Assembly (NCBI GenBank): GCA_037074705.1
Contig: CM073594.1
Location: forward strand, 59,640,509 to 59,704,508
Length of the DNA: 64,000 bases
Direction: 5' to 3'
Source of the DNA: Zhengitettix transpicula
Taxonomy: Eukaryota > Arthropoda > Insecta > Orthoptera > Tetrigidae
Of the stretch, positions 11,361 through 23,169 are shown one piece after another; position 1 is the stretch's first letter; every line of letters begins with the position of its first letter. The notes under the pieces are model-generated. The model was given only the letters and a program-made list of their open reading frames with translations. It ran no database searches and was not told the DNA's origin. The translations under genes and the position numbers were made by a program.

Positions 11361-11539
11361 TTGAGAGAGGTTGATAGATGACAGAATAGAGATAGAATAT
11401 TTTCGAGATGATCCAAGTATTTTAAGAATTATTACTTCGCTTTTACACTATACATAAAATTCATTCATTTTCCTATATAAAATAAGGATAAGAGATAAAC
11501 CCGGGTAGTCACAGATTAATTTTCAAAATAAATAATATA

Positions 11540-12831
11540 CCACGGTGATAAAAAATTAAGGTGAAATTATCATTTAAAACTCCCGGGTATTAGGAAGGCA
11601 GGTAATTTTTTTTCCTAGGTTGGTAGGACTGTCTATAATATTTGCCAAGCGTCTGTTTGTTAAAAGGTTTAATTATCTCCGAGTTACAAATGTTTTTTGT
11701 AAACAACCAAACGGGAATTTTACGTTTTTGCAATGGGTGATTTTGTTGAGCAAAGAACTTACATCAAATTTTGTTTGCGGAACGAATATTCTTGTGCGGA
11801 CACGTTGAAAATGTTGCGGAAGGTCTTTGGTGATCAAACTATGGCACAAAAAAACGTTTATAAGTGGTACAACGAGTTCAAAGAGGGCTGATAACGCGTT
11901 GAAGACGAACCGCGCTCTGGACGACCATCAACGTCTACCGACGAGGGCCACGTCCAAAAAATTAAAGATTTGGTGCTTGAAAATCGTCGATGGACAGTTA
12001 GAGATCTCGCTGATAGTGTTGGAATATCATTTGGCTCAACCCAAACCATTTTGAAGAATGTTTAGTGTCTCAAACAGGTCAAGTCTCGATTGGTGCCAAA
12101 ATCGCTCAATTTTTTGGAAAAAAAGCGTCGCGTTGATGTGTGTGAAACTTTGCTGTGTGACTGTCAGGACCACTTGAAATGCGTCATTACTGGAGACGAG
12201 ACTTAGATTTACGCATACGACCCTGAAACCACCGACCAATCCAGCGAATATCGTGCAAAAGGTGAAGCAAGACCGAAAAGACCACGGCAAAGTCGATCGA
12301 AAATTAAGGTCATGTTGACAGTTTTCTTTGATTATCGTGGTGTGGTTCACTATGAATTCCTTCCGCCGGACCAAACTGTCAACAAAGAATATTATTTGAG
12401 CGTTATGCGTCGTTTGCGTGAAGCTATTCGTCTGAAACGGCCGGAATTATGGGCGAACAACTCTCGGTTCCTTCATCACGATAATACACCATGTCATATT
12501 GCATTGGTTCTTCGCGACTTTTTTGCCAAAAACTCGACTCATATCGTTCCGCAACCACCGTATTCGTCTGATTTGAGTCCGTGTGACTTCTGGCTATTCA
12601 GCAAACTCAAAAGGCCTATGCGGGGACGCCGTTTTGACACGATTGAGGAGATAAAAACGGAATCGACCAAGGTCTTGAAGGCTATACCGGAAAATGACTA
12701 TTCCAACTGTTTCGAGGACTGGAAAAAGCGTTGGAAAAAGTGCGTTTTATCGGACGGGGAATTGATTTGGAAGAATAAATAAAGAATTTATATTTTATAA
12801 ATAAATTCACCTTACTTTTTGTTCACTGTGG
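11540..12831 (+). mobile_element. Complete mariner element (Tc1/mariner superfamily), inactive
   Basis: A 1292-bp unit flanked by TA on both sides (11538-11539 and 12832-12833). Inverted ends of about 30 bp are visible: left CCACGGTGATAAAAAATTAA and right, reversed, CCACAGTGAACAAAAAGTAA, both followed by GGTGAA. The length matches a typical mariner of about 1.3 kb. The transposase frame inside it is described separately. The paired TA and both termini show that the whole element is preserved, not a fragment. Divergence between the ends and four nonsense codons indicate it has been silent for some time. Confidence 0.88.
11733..12782 (+). pseudogene. Mariner transposase pseudogene (D,D34D)
   Basis: One continuous frame of about 349 codons with no frameshift but four stops: two adjacent after KEFKEG-like sequence near 11889, one near 12062 and one replacing W in the GDET(W) motif near 12206. 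The order of features is: N-terminal helix-turn-helix DNA-binding region (residues about 1-110, including EDEPRSGRPS), ITGDET with the first catalytic Asp, HHDN with the second, and YSSDLSPCDFW with the third. Thirty-four residues separate the second and third Asp, the mariner D34D spacing. The C-terminus CFEDWKKRWKKC is also typical. The start at 11733 (MGDFVEQRTYIKFCLRN) matches the family N-terminus. It would be nuclear and cut-and-paste if intact; here it is non-functional. Confidence 0.92.
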
Positions 12832-15800
12832 TATGTAGAAGTTTCTGACATGGTTGAAAGTCATTCATTTGGTTCCTTTATAATTTTTTTTCACGTTATT
12901 TCAACCATCATAGCGAAAATAAATTATTTTAAATTTCGAAAAATAATGACTCGAACGTTTCGAACAACCTGTTGTCTCTTATCGAACATCTCAAATCACC
13001 GATTCACACAAACTATGAATACGAAACAAGAACCACCTCGCCGAATTCTTTTGAGTTTTGTAAACAAGCTCTTCGTGTTACATTGGGAAGAAAGTTAATG
13101 GATTCACGGTTTATATAGAGGTAACGTAAAAAAGACAAAACATGGAGGCTGAGGACAAAGCGCTGTGCCGCTGCTGTTGTGTCAGTCCACACATTTGCCT
13201 TAACAAGTTTGTGAGTAAAATGGTAAAGAGAAGGAGGGTGGTGTGTTCGGTCTCATCGTAAAAGAGTTGTCTGAGATTTTTTTTTCTCCGGCTCCGATGT
13301 TTTAAAAGTGGTGTAACTATTGTGTAGAACTTGAGTGTCCCTGCAACAATAGTATAAAAGGAAAAATTATTATTTTTAACAAAGAGATAATGGAACGAAA
13401 TTTTTATAACCATTTTTCATTTTTTTTTGTAAATTAGACGGAAATTCTGAACATAGAACGTTTTGAAGATTTTATACAAAAAAGTATGAAACGAATTTTC
13501 TGATTTTTTTTTCGTTGCTTGGGATTCCATTTATTTAAATATAACGGATTTCTTAAAGAAGGAATAATAATTCAATGAAACTTACAAGGTATAAATTTTA
13601 AAAAAACTCTTGTTCAAAGTAATATTTCCATCGATTTGTAATACATATAAAACCAAGGGCTTATAAATTTTCGTAGCCATAGTCAAGAATGTCCTTCTAG
13701 TCCGTATCCTCACCTACGGACATCAATAATGTTTGCCTTATAATAATTGAAGTTACCTCATCCCATCAATCAGTCCGCAGACGACAGTTAACATTTCACG
13801 ACGCGGACTTCAACAATGCTCCTTCCATGCCCGTTTAAAAGGCAGTAAATTATAATGGTGGATTGAGAATGACACTGGTATTAATTGTTTTGACCTTGGT
13901 TATGTTTCAACTGCGCATTTACCAAAGAAACGACTCATAAAAATGAATTCCTCGGAACGATAAATATAAAAACAACCATAAAACCGTAAATTTCTAATTT
14001 TAAAAAAGATCAGAGCAGGAAACTACATTTTATGTTTCACAAATAAGTAATTGCTTTATATAGCAGCCCAAAAAATCTATGAAAAATAATTTTTAATTCA
14101 GTACAATTCGGAAACAAACTTAGATTATTCGATTTTTAGCGATTAAAATAGCTATGAATATAATTAGGTGAAAATAAATTACGGTGTTGAGGGTTAGTTA
14201 TATATGAAAATTTTAATATTCTGATGAAACTTAACGTAGTTTATAGTTATAACGGAAAACCATTACAGTTTAGACAATATGAAAAGTTGATTCAAGATAT
14301 TTTATATGCATCTCATATTAGTTACATGGGCGTGTGTTTGGCAACGATGGAACACCAGACTAATTAATAATTCCAATGAAAATTTGAAAATAAAAATAAA
14401 TTACTGTTATCTGCTGGAACTCATTGTTTATCTAGTGGGGGTGAAAAAACAGCTGAATACAGAACACGTGTGTGTTATCTTTAAAAATAATTAATTTGGG
14501 CTACTGTTTATTTATTGCTGTTGACTGATAACATACAGTTTTCCTCTTAAAGTAGTACATTCTATAAAATACCCACTTTCCACCTGTTAAATATTCACTA
14601 ATGTTTTGATTCAGTATTTATTTTTATTAACAAATACTTATTTTTTAGTATTATATACGTCTGGTCACTTAACTGTTAACAAATTCTTCGAAAGTTGTCC
14701 AATATTGATTTAAAATATACGAGGAATTTTTTCTGAGGTTTTAATTCGTGGTAATGATTTTTAGGAGCATTTTATTATACCATGCATTTATTGAAACGTT
14801 TTATGGGTCATTTTATATCCGTTTTGTTGATATGAAAGGAAAGACCATGAAGTGTATTTTCCTCAATATGCCCGTTTCTTATATATAAAAAATTAGTTAA
14901 TAAGATATACAGAATTATGATTTTTTCGGGTGTATTTTAGACTCAGCACAATTAATTTCATAATAATAATTTTACCCTTGTGAAATTATATTTTTACACA
15001 GAATAAAAGGAACACTGTTGCATTATTTAAATGCTGGTGAATATTTAAATGGAATATATTCTACGTATTTTTAAATCAAAAATGATTTTCTCGAGCTAAA
15101 TTGATCCCTTCAAATGAATATTAATTTTCTATAAGTTATATTTAACCGCAAACAAATTTGGTAGGGATGAATAATATAATTTATTTTCTGTAACTTCAAT
15201 AAGCATTACCATTTTTTAAGTTAAATTTCTAACAGTGTTTTCGCTTTGCAAGTCAAAAGCAGCCGAAATTTCTACCGATTTATTTATTTATATTTATTGT
15301 TATTATATATATATATATATATATATATTCATTTGAAATCGCTTTAAAGTAAGCACGAGTATAATACCAGGCAATACAATACTTTTGCTCCCATTGATCT
15401 TCATTGGCTGGATCGTAATTGTATCTTCCATCGACTGTTATATTTTATGCTATTATCAACGTCGATCCATAAAGCAACGAGAATCAGTTTCGCTTTTTTT
15501 TTCTGTGACACACACACAGAGAATATATATTTTTTACTTTTTAGGGTAAAAGCATATTTTCTGTTTATGACCGTTTGCCTCTGCAACAAAGGAGACAAGT
15601 CGACCCCCTAAAGGCTTTATATCCACCCTCCCACCCCACCACCACCCTATCCAACCAGACTTGTCAAGCAAATGTCTGAAATCGCTGCCCTTTGTGTCTG
15701 ATATTTTTTTTATTTTAAATTCGTGCAGTGTTCCGCGGCTTTACAGTGATTCTTGTTTATATATTTTTTGTTGTGGTGGTAGGAAAAAACTCTTATAGAG

Positions 15801-17437
15801 ACTTGTGGTGACTGTTTATATTTTGAGGCAGCTGAATTTTTAAATGTTGGTATTTTTGACCTTAAATAATAATTATACACAAAAGAAGCCTCCATATTCA
15901 CCAGAATTTAAATTTTTTTAAAGTTTTATGGGTTTTCATCTGAGGATTTTATTTTCCTTAAAATGGCACAATAAGATAACCACTATTATGAACACAAAAT
16001 TGGCAGGGTAGATAAATTTTATTATAGTGATAAAAGACGTGTATAATGTACATAAACATTAAACTAAAGATATTTTGAACAGACGATAAACGCATTAATT
16101 TCTCGATATTTATAGTGGGCCTTTATGTAACCAATATAACAAATGTCATACTGATTGAAACGTTTAAAATGTTGAACGAAATTAATTTAAAATTGTATTT
16201 TATAAGTATGAACTCGTAAAGAAATAATTAATTGGTAGTGAAATATGACAAGTTTTGAATTATGGACAATATGTATATAAAATGTGTCCGAAAAAAATTT
16301 ATTTGTCGAGTAATTAAAAATGAAGGATTTTGTACGCACCATTTTGAAAAATTTATCCCCTCGGGAACTCAGTAAATGGGGGTACAATCTTTTCAGACTT
16401 TGCTCATTTACATTTTTATACGTATTATGTTTTTAAAAAAATTGCTGGCATCGTCTATGGAGAGACGAGTTTTTTTTACTATAAATCCTTTAAAAGAGTA
16501 AGCCTATTAAAGTAAGGGACTTATTATGAATAAAAATTTAAACCGGAATAATAGAAATGAAATTAAAACAGACAATAAATTTCGTACCTAATATTTTTGA
16601 ACCTCTTCTGGCGGTGTAAAATTAAATTAAATTAAATAAATTAAATATAATTAGTGGGAAGTCGCCAAAAGCCATAATTTATTTATAAACATTAAAAACT
16701 TACAATTACCTAAAATACGTAACGCTCTATCCTTTAATTTTTTTGTCTATATTTTTTATGCATATAACCGAAGGTACAATTAAAATAAGTTGTAAATGTG
16801 AATAAAACACTTTAACAGAAAATATTTCGGCACCCAACATCAAATGCAATGGCTGAAAAAATGCATTGAAGACTAAACTCACCAACATTTGACACGGTTT
16901 TTGATGATAAATATTAAAACATTAAATATGATATTATTCGCAAAATGAAAATTCAAACAAAACAATTGCTTAAATTATTATACAACAACACTTACAATTA
17001 ATTATATAAAATTTAAAATAACAGATTATTAATGTTTCCGCTACATTTAAAATAATTAAGAGTAATATCATACTGTTTTATTTTACATTTATCTAATTGA
17101 AATAATTAATTTTGTAGAAATTAATTTATCGAAATTTAAAAATTACAAACTTAAAATTATATCATTTAATCAAATACTATGCGATACTAATAATTCATTT
17201 CTCACTAATAGGCTGATGTTTATTTCACGTATTTAAAGAATTCAGATAAAATATAATTAATTACACTTAGAATACTGCATATAATTAAGTCCATCAGAAA
17301 AATGCTAATAATAATATCATTGTTATGCCTGATTATGATTGCATATCTACAAAATTTCAAATGTTATTAAAAAAAACTTTTTTTTAATATCTGAAATTTT
17401 CAAATTATTTAAGTGTTTGTCATATTTTTTTTGTTAA
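12832..17437. other. Long AT-rich unassigned stretch
   Basis: About 4.6 kb without a supported gene. Slightly GC-richer patches (about 12940-13330, 13680-13930, 15590-15700) contain no recognisable domain. A (TA)n tract lies at about 15304-15328. Short frames are consistent with chance. Confidence 0.45.
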
Positions 17438-17668
17438 AATACCCATAAAGCTGGTCTTAATATTTTTCATTTCTATAATGTTGTTTATAAAAATTGTAAT
17501 AATGGTTTATTTTGTTATGTTGGCCAGAGCAAACGATGTTCGTTAATTCGAGTTATGGAACATAAAGGAAAATTAAAATTTACATCATATAAACTACCTT
17601 CTATTACTAAACATTGTTTGGATCTGAATAATTCCCTAAATTTTGACAATAGTGTCATTGTAAATTAA
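17438..17668 (+). pseudogene. Penelope-like GIY-YIG endonuclease relic 2
   Basis: An open stretch of about 76 codons reads NTHKAGLNIFHFYN and then VVYKNCNNGLFCYVGQSKR from about 17480. This has both halves of a GIY-YIG nuclease core (VVY...YVG) followed by RCSLIRVMEHKGK, where the conserved Arg and the EHK motif of Penelope-like EN domains are visible. The C-terminal part (TKHCLDLNNSLNFDN) fits the usual H...N(H)xxxFD pattern. It ends at TAA 17666-17668; further similarity (KPILKTINFGNA) continues for about 40 codons with stops. No RT is recognisable upstream. This is the best-preserved EN piece in the window. Confidence 0.74.
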
Positions 17669-17806
17669 AAACCTATTTTAAAAACAATTAATTTCGGAAA
17701 TGCCCCCTATTAAGTCCAAAAAATTTAATTTAAATGTAAAACAAGACACTTTTAATTTAAATACTACTTATTAATGGTTTATTATTAGTTTGTGTGTGTG
17801 TTGATA

Positions 17807-17853
<47 letters not shown>
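17807..17853. repeat. (TA)n microsatellite
   Basis: Uninterrupted alternating AT tract of nearly 50 bases. Confidence 0.9.
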
Positions 17854-17854
<1 letters not shown>

Positions 17855-19437
17855 CACGTATGTTTAAGTCTGGCTCCAGCATTGACATTGTTGATCATGA
17901 ATTCTGCTAATTTCAAAGTTACGTACTATTCAAAATTATTTTTATTGTCTGTTATACGGGTCGTTAATTACTTGAGTTAAATATGAGTCATTATAAATAG
18001 TTTAAGGTACCGTTTGATAAAGGTAATCGAAGCTTGGAATTGATTTTCAGGAAAGTGACGAAATGTACATAGAATGGAAAAGGTCATAGTTGAAAATCTC
18101 AGTCACGGTGGTAAAGAATCTGAACCATAAAAAAACATTGAAAAGATTAATAAAAACAGTGACAATTAATTTTCCGTCTACTGTTAAAAATTTTCCAATG
18201 GCCGGTGCAGTTATAAAAATATATTTTTTCTAAAAAAAGAAGAAGCGGTCCCCCAGTTTAATAGTTCGTGCATCGTGTGTGCTGGATTTAAATGGCTATC
18301 TCTGAAATTCAAATGAATTATCTTTGTAAGTTAATGCGCTCTTTGGCTTAACTTGCAGGAGATAAATCCCGTAGGCGCTATTGCTAGACTGCCGAGGCCG
18401 TTCTTTTATTCATTGGGTGCTTCCCTGAGATATATATCACAACGAACGGGCTACTTTGCTCCTTAGGGCGTAACTGGATCTGTCCTTTAATGCTACAAGG
18501 CTCTTAAAACGAGCGTGACAGCAAGCAGTGAACTTGACAATCGATTCTTTTTAGGCTGCTCACAAATGTTTTCCAGTGTACTAAAATTCTCCTTATTTTT
18601 TTTATATCTTAACTATGACATAAACGATTCGAATGCATATGAATAGAGAATCTTATCAATTATTCATGGATTTAACGTAAAATTACCATCGGTTTAGCCT
18701 TACGATATAAAAGGATCAATCAAATATACGAATATATTCACACACCAGACATTTACGAAATAAACTCTATTTAAATAAACACAAATCTTACGCTTCCATA
18801 TTTACAAGTCAATTCTGAACAACTTCCACTAAAATAATTGAGAACTATGTATTTTTCAATTTTGTAATTTATATTATTGATGTATTTTATGAAAATATAA
18901 TTTGTAAAAATGGAATGTGAAGTATGTATTCGTTTAATTTTAGTTGAACCTTTGTTCATGTCTATAATCTGTTTCAAATTGGAACCGTTTAGGTTCTCAG
19001 CGAATCAGAGCCGAGTATTAGGTTCATGTTGCCACATAATGTGTGACAACTTGGCATGAATTCGATTCGTCGGCGCAAGAAAGAGCTTCAAGGTCAAATC
19101 CAACTGTAACGTGAATCTACAAATGAAAGGTTAATAATTATAGCTTGGTACAATAAAAACATCTGATCATTTGTTAATTTCAAGAAAACCTATGATAAAC
19201 TGGTACGGAAAATCTATTTTCTAAATACTTAGAGACTACGTATTAGGCATGAAAACACATAAAAGGAACTCAGTCTAAAGTGAAATTTAAGGGGGAAGTC
19301 TCACAAGCCTTTGAAATCAAAATGTGAACAAGACACCCCAATTCTTTAAATGTTATATTGGAAAAGTGATACAAGAATGTAGAAAAAAAATATTGGCCAA
19401 CATAACAATTATATATAGAGCCTAATTATCGATTTTA
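17854..19437. other. Unassigned; GC-balanced island at 18240-18560
   Basis: Mostly AT-rich. The island at about 18240-18560 has balanced composition and no open frame, with TTTATTCATTGGG and ATCGATTC strings. It is a possible conserved non-coding block, with no further support. Confidence 0.35.
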
Positions 19438-19449
19438 AGATGATATACC

Positions 19450-20040
19450 AATATTAACATAAAAAAACTGATTGTACTCCTGAAACAAGCAGTCGGCTTC
19501 CAAATATCTTTTAAAAAACATTACATGGACCTGCAAGTAACGAACACCAAAAATCGACGATAACGAAATATTGCAAAATTAAACGGGACCTTCCAAAGAT
19601 TAGTAACAACAATTCTGAAATGTTGAAAAGTATAGTTCATAACATGAATGTGATCCTAAACATAAAAAAACTAAAACAGAACAGTCATTAAACCGGAATG
19701 CTTCTATGCAACAGTGAACAGATAAAAAAAATAGAGGAATAGGATTGAAAAATCATGCGAACAATTTTTGGATTAGAAATAGCGACCCAGAATCATGCAA
19801 GGAATTCAAACACGAATCAAAAATTCACAGTGAGAACAGAAAGCGACGATTAAGATTCTATACACGCGTAAAAAAATTAATAAACCGGAGAGACCTAACA
19901 AATTATATGAAAACTGGAGCAAGGCTCAAAACAAGGACCATGAAACAGATTGGCAAATTTAGAACAAATATTAAACTGGCAAGTCTAAGGTCTTGGAAAA
20001 CCGGAATTATTGCTGAAGTAGGAACACAGTAGAAGGACGT
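19450..20040 (+). pseudogene. Non-LTR retrotransposon RT thumb / C-terminal relic
   Basis: Frame-hopping translation gives LLKQAVGFQISFKK (insect non-LTR RT usually has VGLQISFEKTE), then SVIKPECFYATVN (usually TVIKPECLYASE), then EELD...KIMRTIFG (usually ERKILRKILG). It ends with NRKRRLRFYTRVKKLINRRDLTNYMK (RKRRLRFYGHVxRM...RLTKxI). The last part lies in the only sizeable open frame, 19745-20032. The catalytic YADD box is upstream of what survives. Many stops and shifts mark an old copy, of a lineage distinct from the two other RT relics. Confidence 0.72.
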
Positions 20041-21900
20041 CGTGGTTTTGAAATTACGTTGACTAATTTTTTTTTCTACGGCTTCACGACTCCAGAGTGA
20101 AAATTTCCTTTGGCAGTTTCAGTTATGCCATCGAGGTGATCTTTTATGATGTATAATTATGGAGTGTTGTTTAAAAGTGGACAAAATAAATTGACGTAAT
20201 AGGAATGTAACTTTCCTGTGGCCTTGATTTCGGTTCTTACGGACCGGCCGGTTTTCCCTTGTACAAGATTCTTCACAATCGTACGATGTATTTTACAAGA
20301 AATTTTGTTCTAAAATTTCTAAAAGATATGCACTGACACCGTGGGAAACGTACTGAAAAGAGCAGATGTTAATGAAGCCATATATTTTTTTTTGGAAATC
20401 TTACGTCGAGGACAAAATTTAGTCAGGGCGGTGATTCTAATTCTGACAATTGTCTTCAATAATGACTGATACGGCGGATATTAGATCTGGAACTCGAGTA
20501 GGAACACTCATAATGATATTATTGTACGTGAGCCCCACTTCCATTACGAGGATAATAAGAAAATCTGAAGGCTCATATTCCAGCCTCACCACGCGACATT
20601 ACAGTGAGCAGATGCGCGCACTCGAGACGGTTCTAATTAGCAGAAATTTGAGCTGATTCCACTGGAGTACGTGGAATACTCCCAGTTTTCTTGGAGGGGA
20701 GGGGGCGAGGTTGAGACGGGAGGGTGCACGCACAGGCCAAACTCACGGAAGGTCTCTCGACCTATGCTAATTTTGTACCTGAATCTATATATCCCAGATG
20801 GCAAACATCAAATATGTACATTGACAAGCTTGCCAATTAAAATTTATAGTTAGTGTTAATTGTATTCCCTAATTAGGCAATTTATATTAATGATGTTATC
20901 TGTCTATGCAAATATTATTCAAAGAGAGATATGTTTTGGGGAGTGAGAGAGCGTCGCTGCAGCTAAATTACAATAATTACTCCCGCCGGTGAATGGAATT
21001 AATGCCGCACTTGATAAAGATCACGGATGAACAGCGTACAGTGGGGCAGCCAGATATATACAACGATTCGATTCCAGAAGAGAAGGGAACGAGGTTGGGC
21101 GAAGTGCGGGGATGAGAAGGGAATAGGGGATCGTGAGGTGAAACTACACGCATGGATAACTGCGAACTGGGACTGCGTCCCGCCATTCTGTAAGCGAAAT
21201 TAAGTAGACTAGACTTCATTCACTTCCTAAAACTGTGTGTGACTCAATTGGATGTTGGGGAGGACTGAGGATTAATGGAAATGTCATGTCAACTGCACAC
21301 TATAAAAGTTATATATATAAATATTTTAAGAAAAATGGAAATTAAAAATTAATATTTCAGTTAAACTATTTTTTATAATTTAATAACTAAACAGAGTAAA
21401 GGCCAAAATAACTGGAAAAAATTGTATTATTCAAATTAAACCAATAACTACATATTTGAGAATTTCCGTTCCTATTCTTAAAGTCTTAATCAGGACTTAC
21501 TAAATTTCTTTAAGTAGCTTCGCATAATTTCTATTTCAACAAAATTAATTTCATTCTGTAATATCGAATAATTTATTTCACCAAGTATATTTTTGCTTAT
21601 AATTAACTTCATGTTTTCTGTTTAAGTCCAAAAACAGTAAACGAAACGTCTTAATGCTATTTTATTTGTTTAATTTTAATAATACAAGTCTTCTTCAGAC
21701 AAATTGACAGTTTAGAAGTTTATTTATTAAAAATTAATCTTTTTTACCTCAAATTAACAAAAATTCAGAATCAAATAAATACTTATTAATAAGAAAATAA
21801 TTTCAATGGTGAAATAAAGCTTGTAAATTATTAATAAGTATAATTGTCTCACGTTTTTATTTTAACATAAGCGAACTGGACTACACTCAGAAAAAATATT
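20041..21900. other. Unassigned; GC-balanced patches at 20220-20300, 20600-20780 and 20940-21200
   Basis: Short open frames on both strands here lack any recognised domain. The patches could be non-coding regulatory DNA. The rest is AT-rich. Confidence 0.35.
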
Positions 21901-22480
21901 TATTAAAGGAACTGATAAAAAAAAAGTACAACGTTTCGGCCTTAATTTACGGTCTCATCAGGTCTACACTGGAGTTGGAGTGTTATTAAATTAAAGACAA
22001 GACGTTTAAAAATATACATTTGTATCAATTGTTCATATCCTGATTTATAACCATTTTATTTACGAATTAAAAGACACCGTCCTACAAGTCAGCAATTTAT
22101 TATAATTATTTCAACATACCACTAAAATTATACTATAATGAAAATATAAACAAATATTTTAATAAGGGCAAGGATCCCAGAAACGTATTGTGGTATTTAT
22201 ACTATGACTGTTTTTGTTTGTATTTTTATTATTAATTTACAAACAGACGTAAGTTTTTCATTTCCGTTGTTTGCTAGTAAACTATTTTTTGAGTCAAGGT
22301 CATTTATTTATTTATAATATTATAAATTCCATGTATTTTTTCATCGTTTTTGTTAATTAAAGTTCTTTTCAACGTCTACAAACTATTAACAATACACAGA
22401 GACTGTAATGTATACCTGATGACGTTCTAATTTGAGGACGAAACGTTATGTAATTAAAATTAATAAACTTTCTTCTTATT
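21900..22480. repeat. Inverted pair of hammerhead-like termini (pair 2)
   Basis: On the minus strand, 21961 down to 21927 reads CTGATGA, GACC, a 9-nt loop, GGCC, GAAACGTTGTA. This is a near-complete hammerhead core: stem II has one mismatch, and stem III is AC/GU with a GUU loop. On the plus strand, 22416-22448 reads CTGATGA, then a 5-bp stem II (GTTCT/AGGAC), then GAAACGTTATG, where the cleavage-site base is G and would not allow cleavage. Both point outward from a centre of about 450 bp. A further related string (CCCAGAAACGTATTGTGG at 22185) matches pair 5 near 56.9 kb. Confidence 0.64.
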
Positions 22481-22499
22481 TTATTCATGATTTTCTTTC

Positions 22500-23149
22500 A
22501 AACCAGTTTGTTTTCGGAGTTTAGTCCCTTACTGTTAAGATTAATCTCTGTCGTTCTTACTTGTTTGTGTGCTACACCAAAAAAAAAAAAAGATATCAGA
22601 GTGAAAGTTTTTACTGTGAAAAGCTTATAATTATTTGTGACTCAGATTAAGGAGGATTATTTTCTTGTTCGTATAGGTATGACGCGCTCGGATTATTTGG
22701 AAGGTGTGATTAATCAGTACAAAGTGGGTCTCTGAAGCTGAACTCCCCAATCAGTGACAAAGAGTGCGGTTTTGTAACAGAGAGAACGATTTCCTCTGTA
22801 TTTGCCTCTTTGGTTTCGTAGGCGAATCAAGAAAGGCAAAACTAACTGGTTCTGTGCGACATGAGTTTCCACACGAGCAACTCCTGCCACGCTCCAAGAA
22901 CTCCTACAAACAGCAACGCTCATGGACACCTGAAGGATGGATGTTCCTGTCGAACCTCGTTGGAATATTCAGGGGTTTCTTCTTAATTACAGTTGTTGGA
23001 GGACTTAATTTTTTTGATCGTAAAAACACACACTCTGTAGTTTAGAGGATTTTTATAAAATAAATAAATAACTTACGTTGAAAATCTGAAAATGTATAAT
23101 TCATTATTAATTCCGTTTGAATTAAATTGATTAAATCATAATAAAAAAA
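22500..23149. other. Unassigned; GC-balanced patch 22690-22940
   Basis: No recognised coding or repeat content. Peptides from the patch have no domain. Confidence 0.35.
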
Positions 23150-23169
23150 TTGGGCCATCGTGATACAAT

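Noticed and set aside
12946..12972. CGAACGTTTCGAACAA as another hammerhead-like end
   Set aside because: It lacks a CTGATGA-type partner and an A/T tail; a small palindrome only.
17353..17399. Imperfect inverted repeat around A/T runs
   Set aside because: Mostly poly-A/poly-T symmetry with mismatches; little information.
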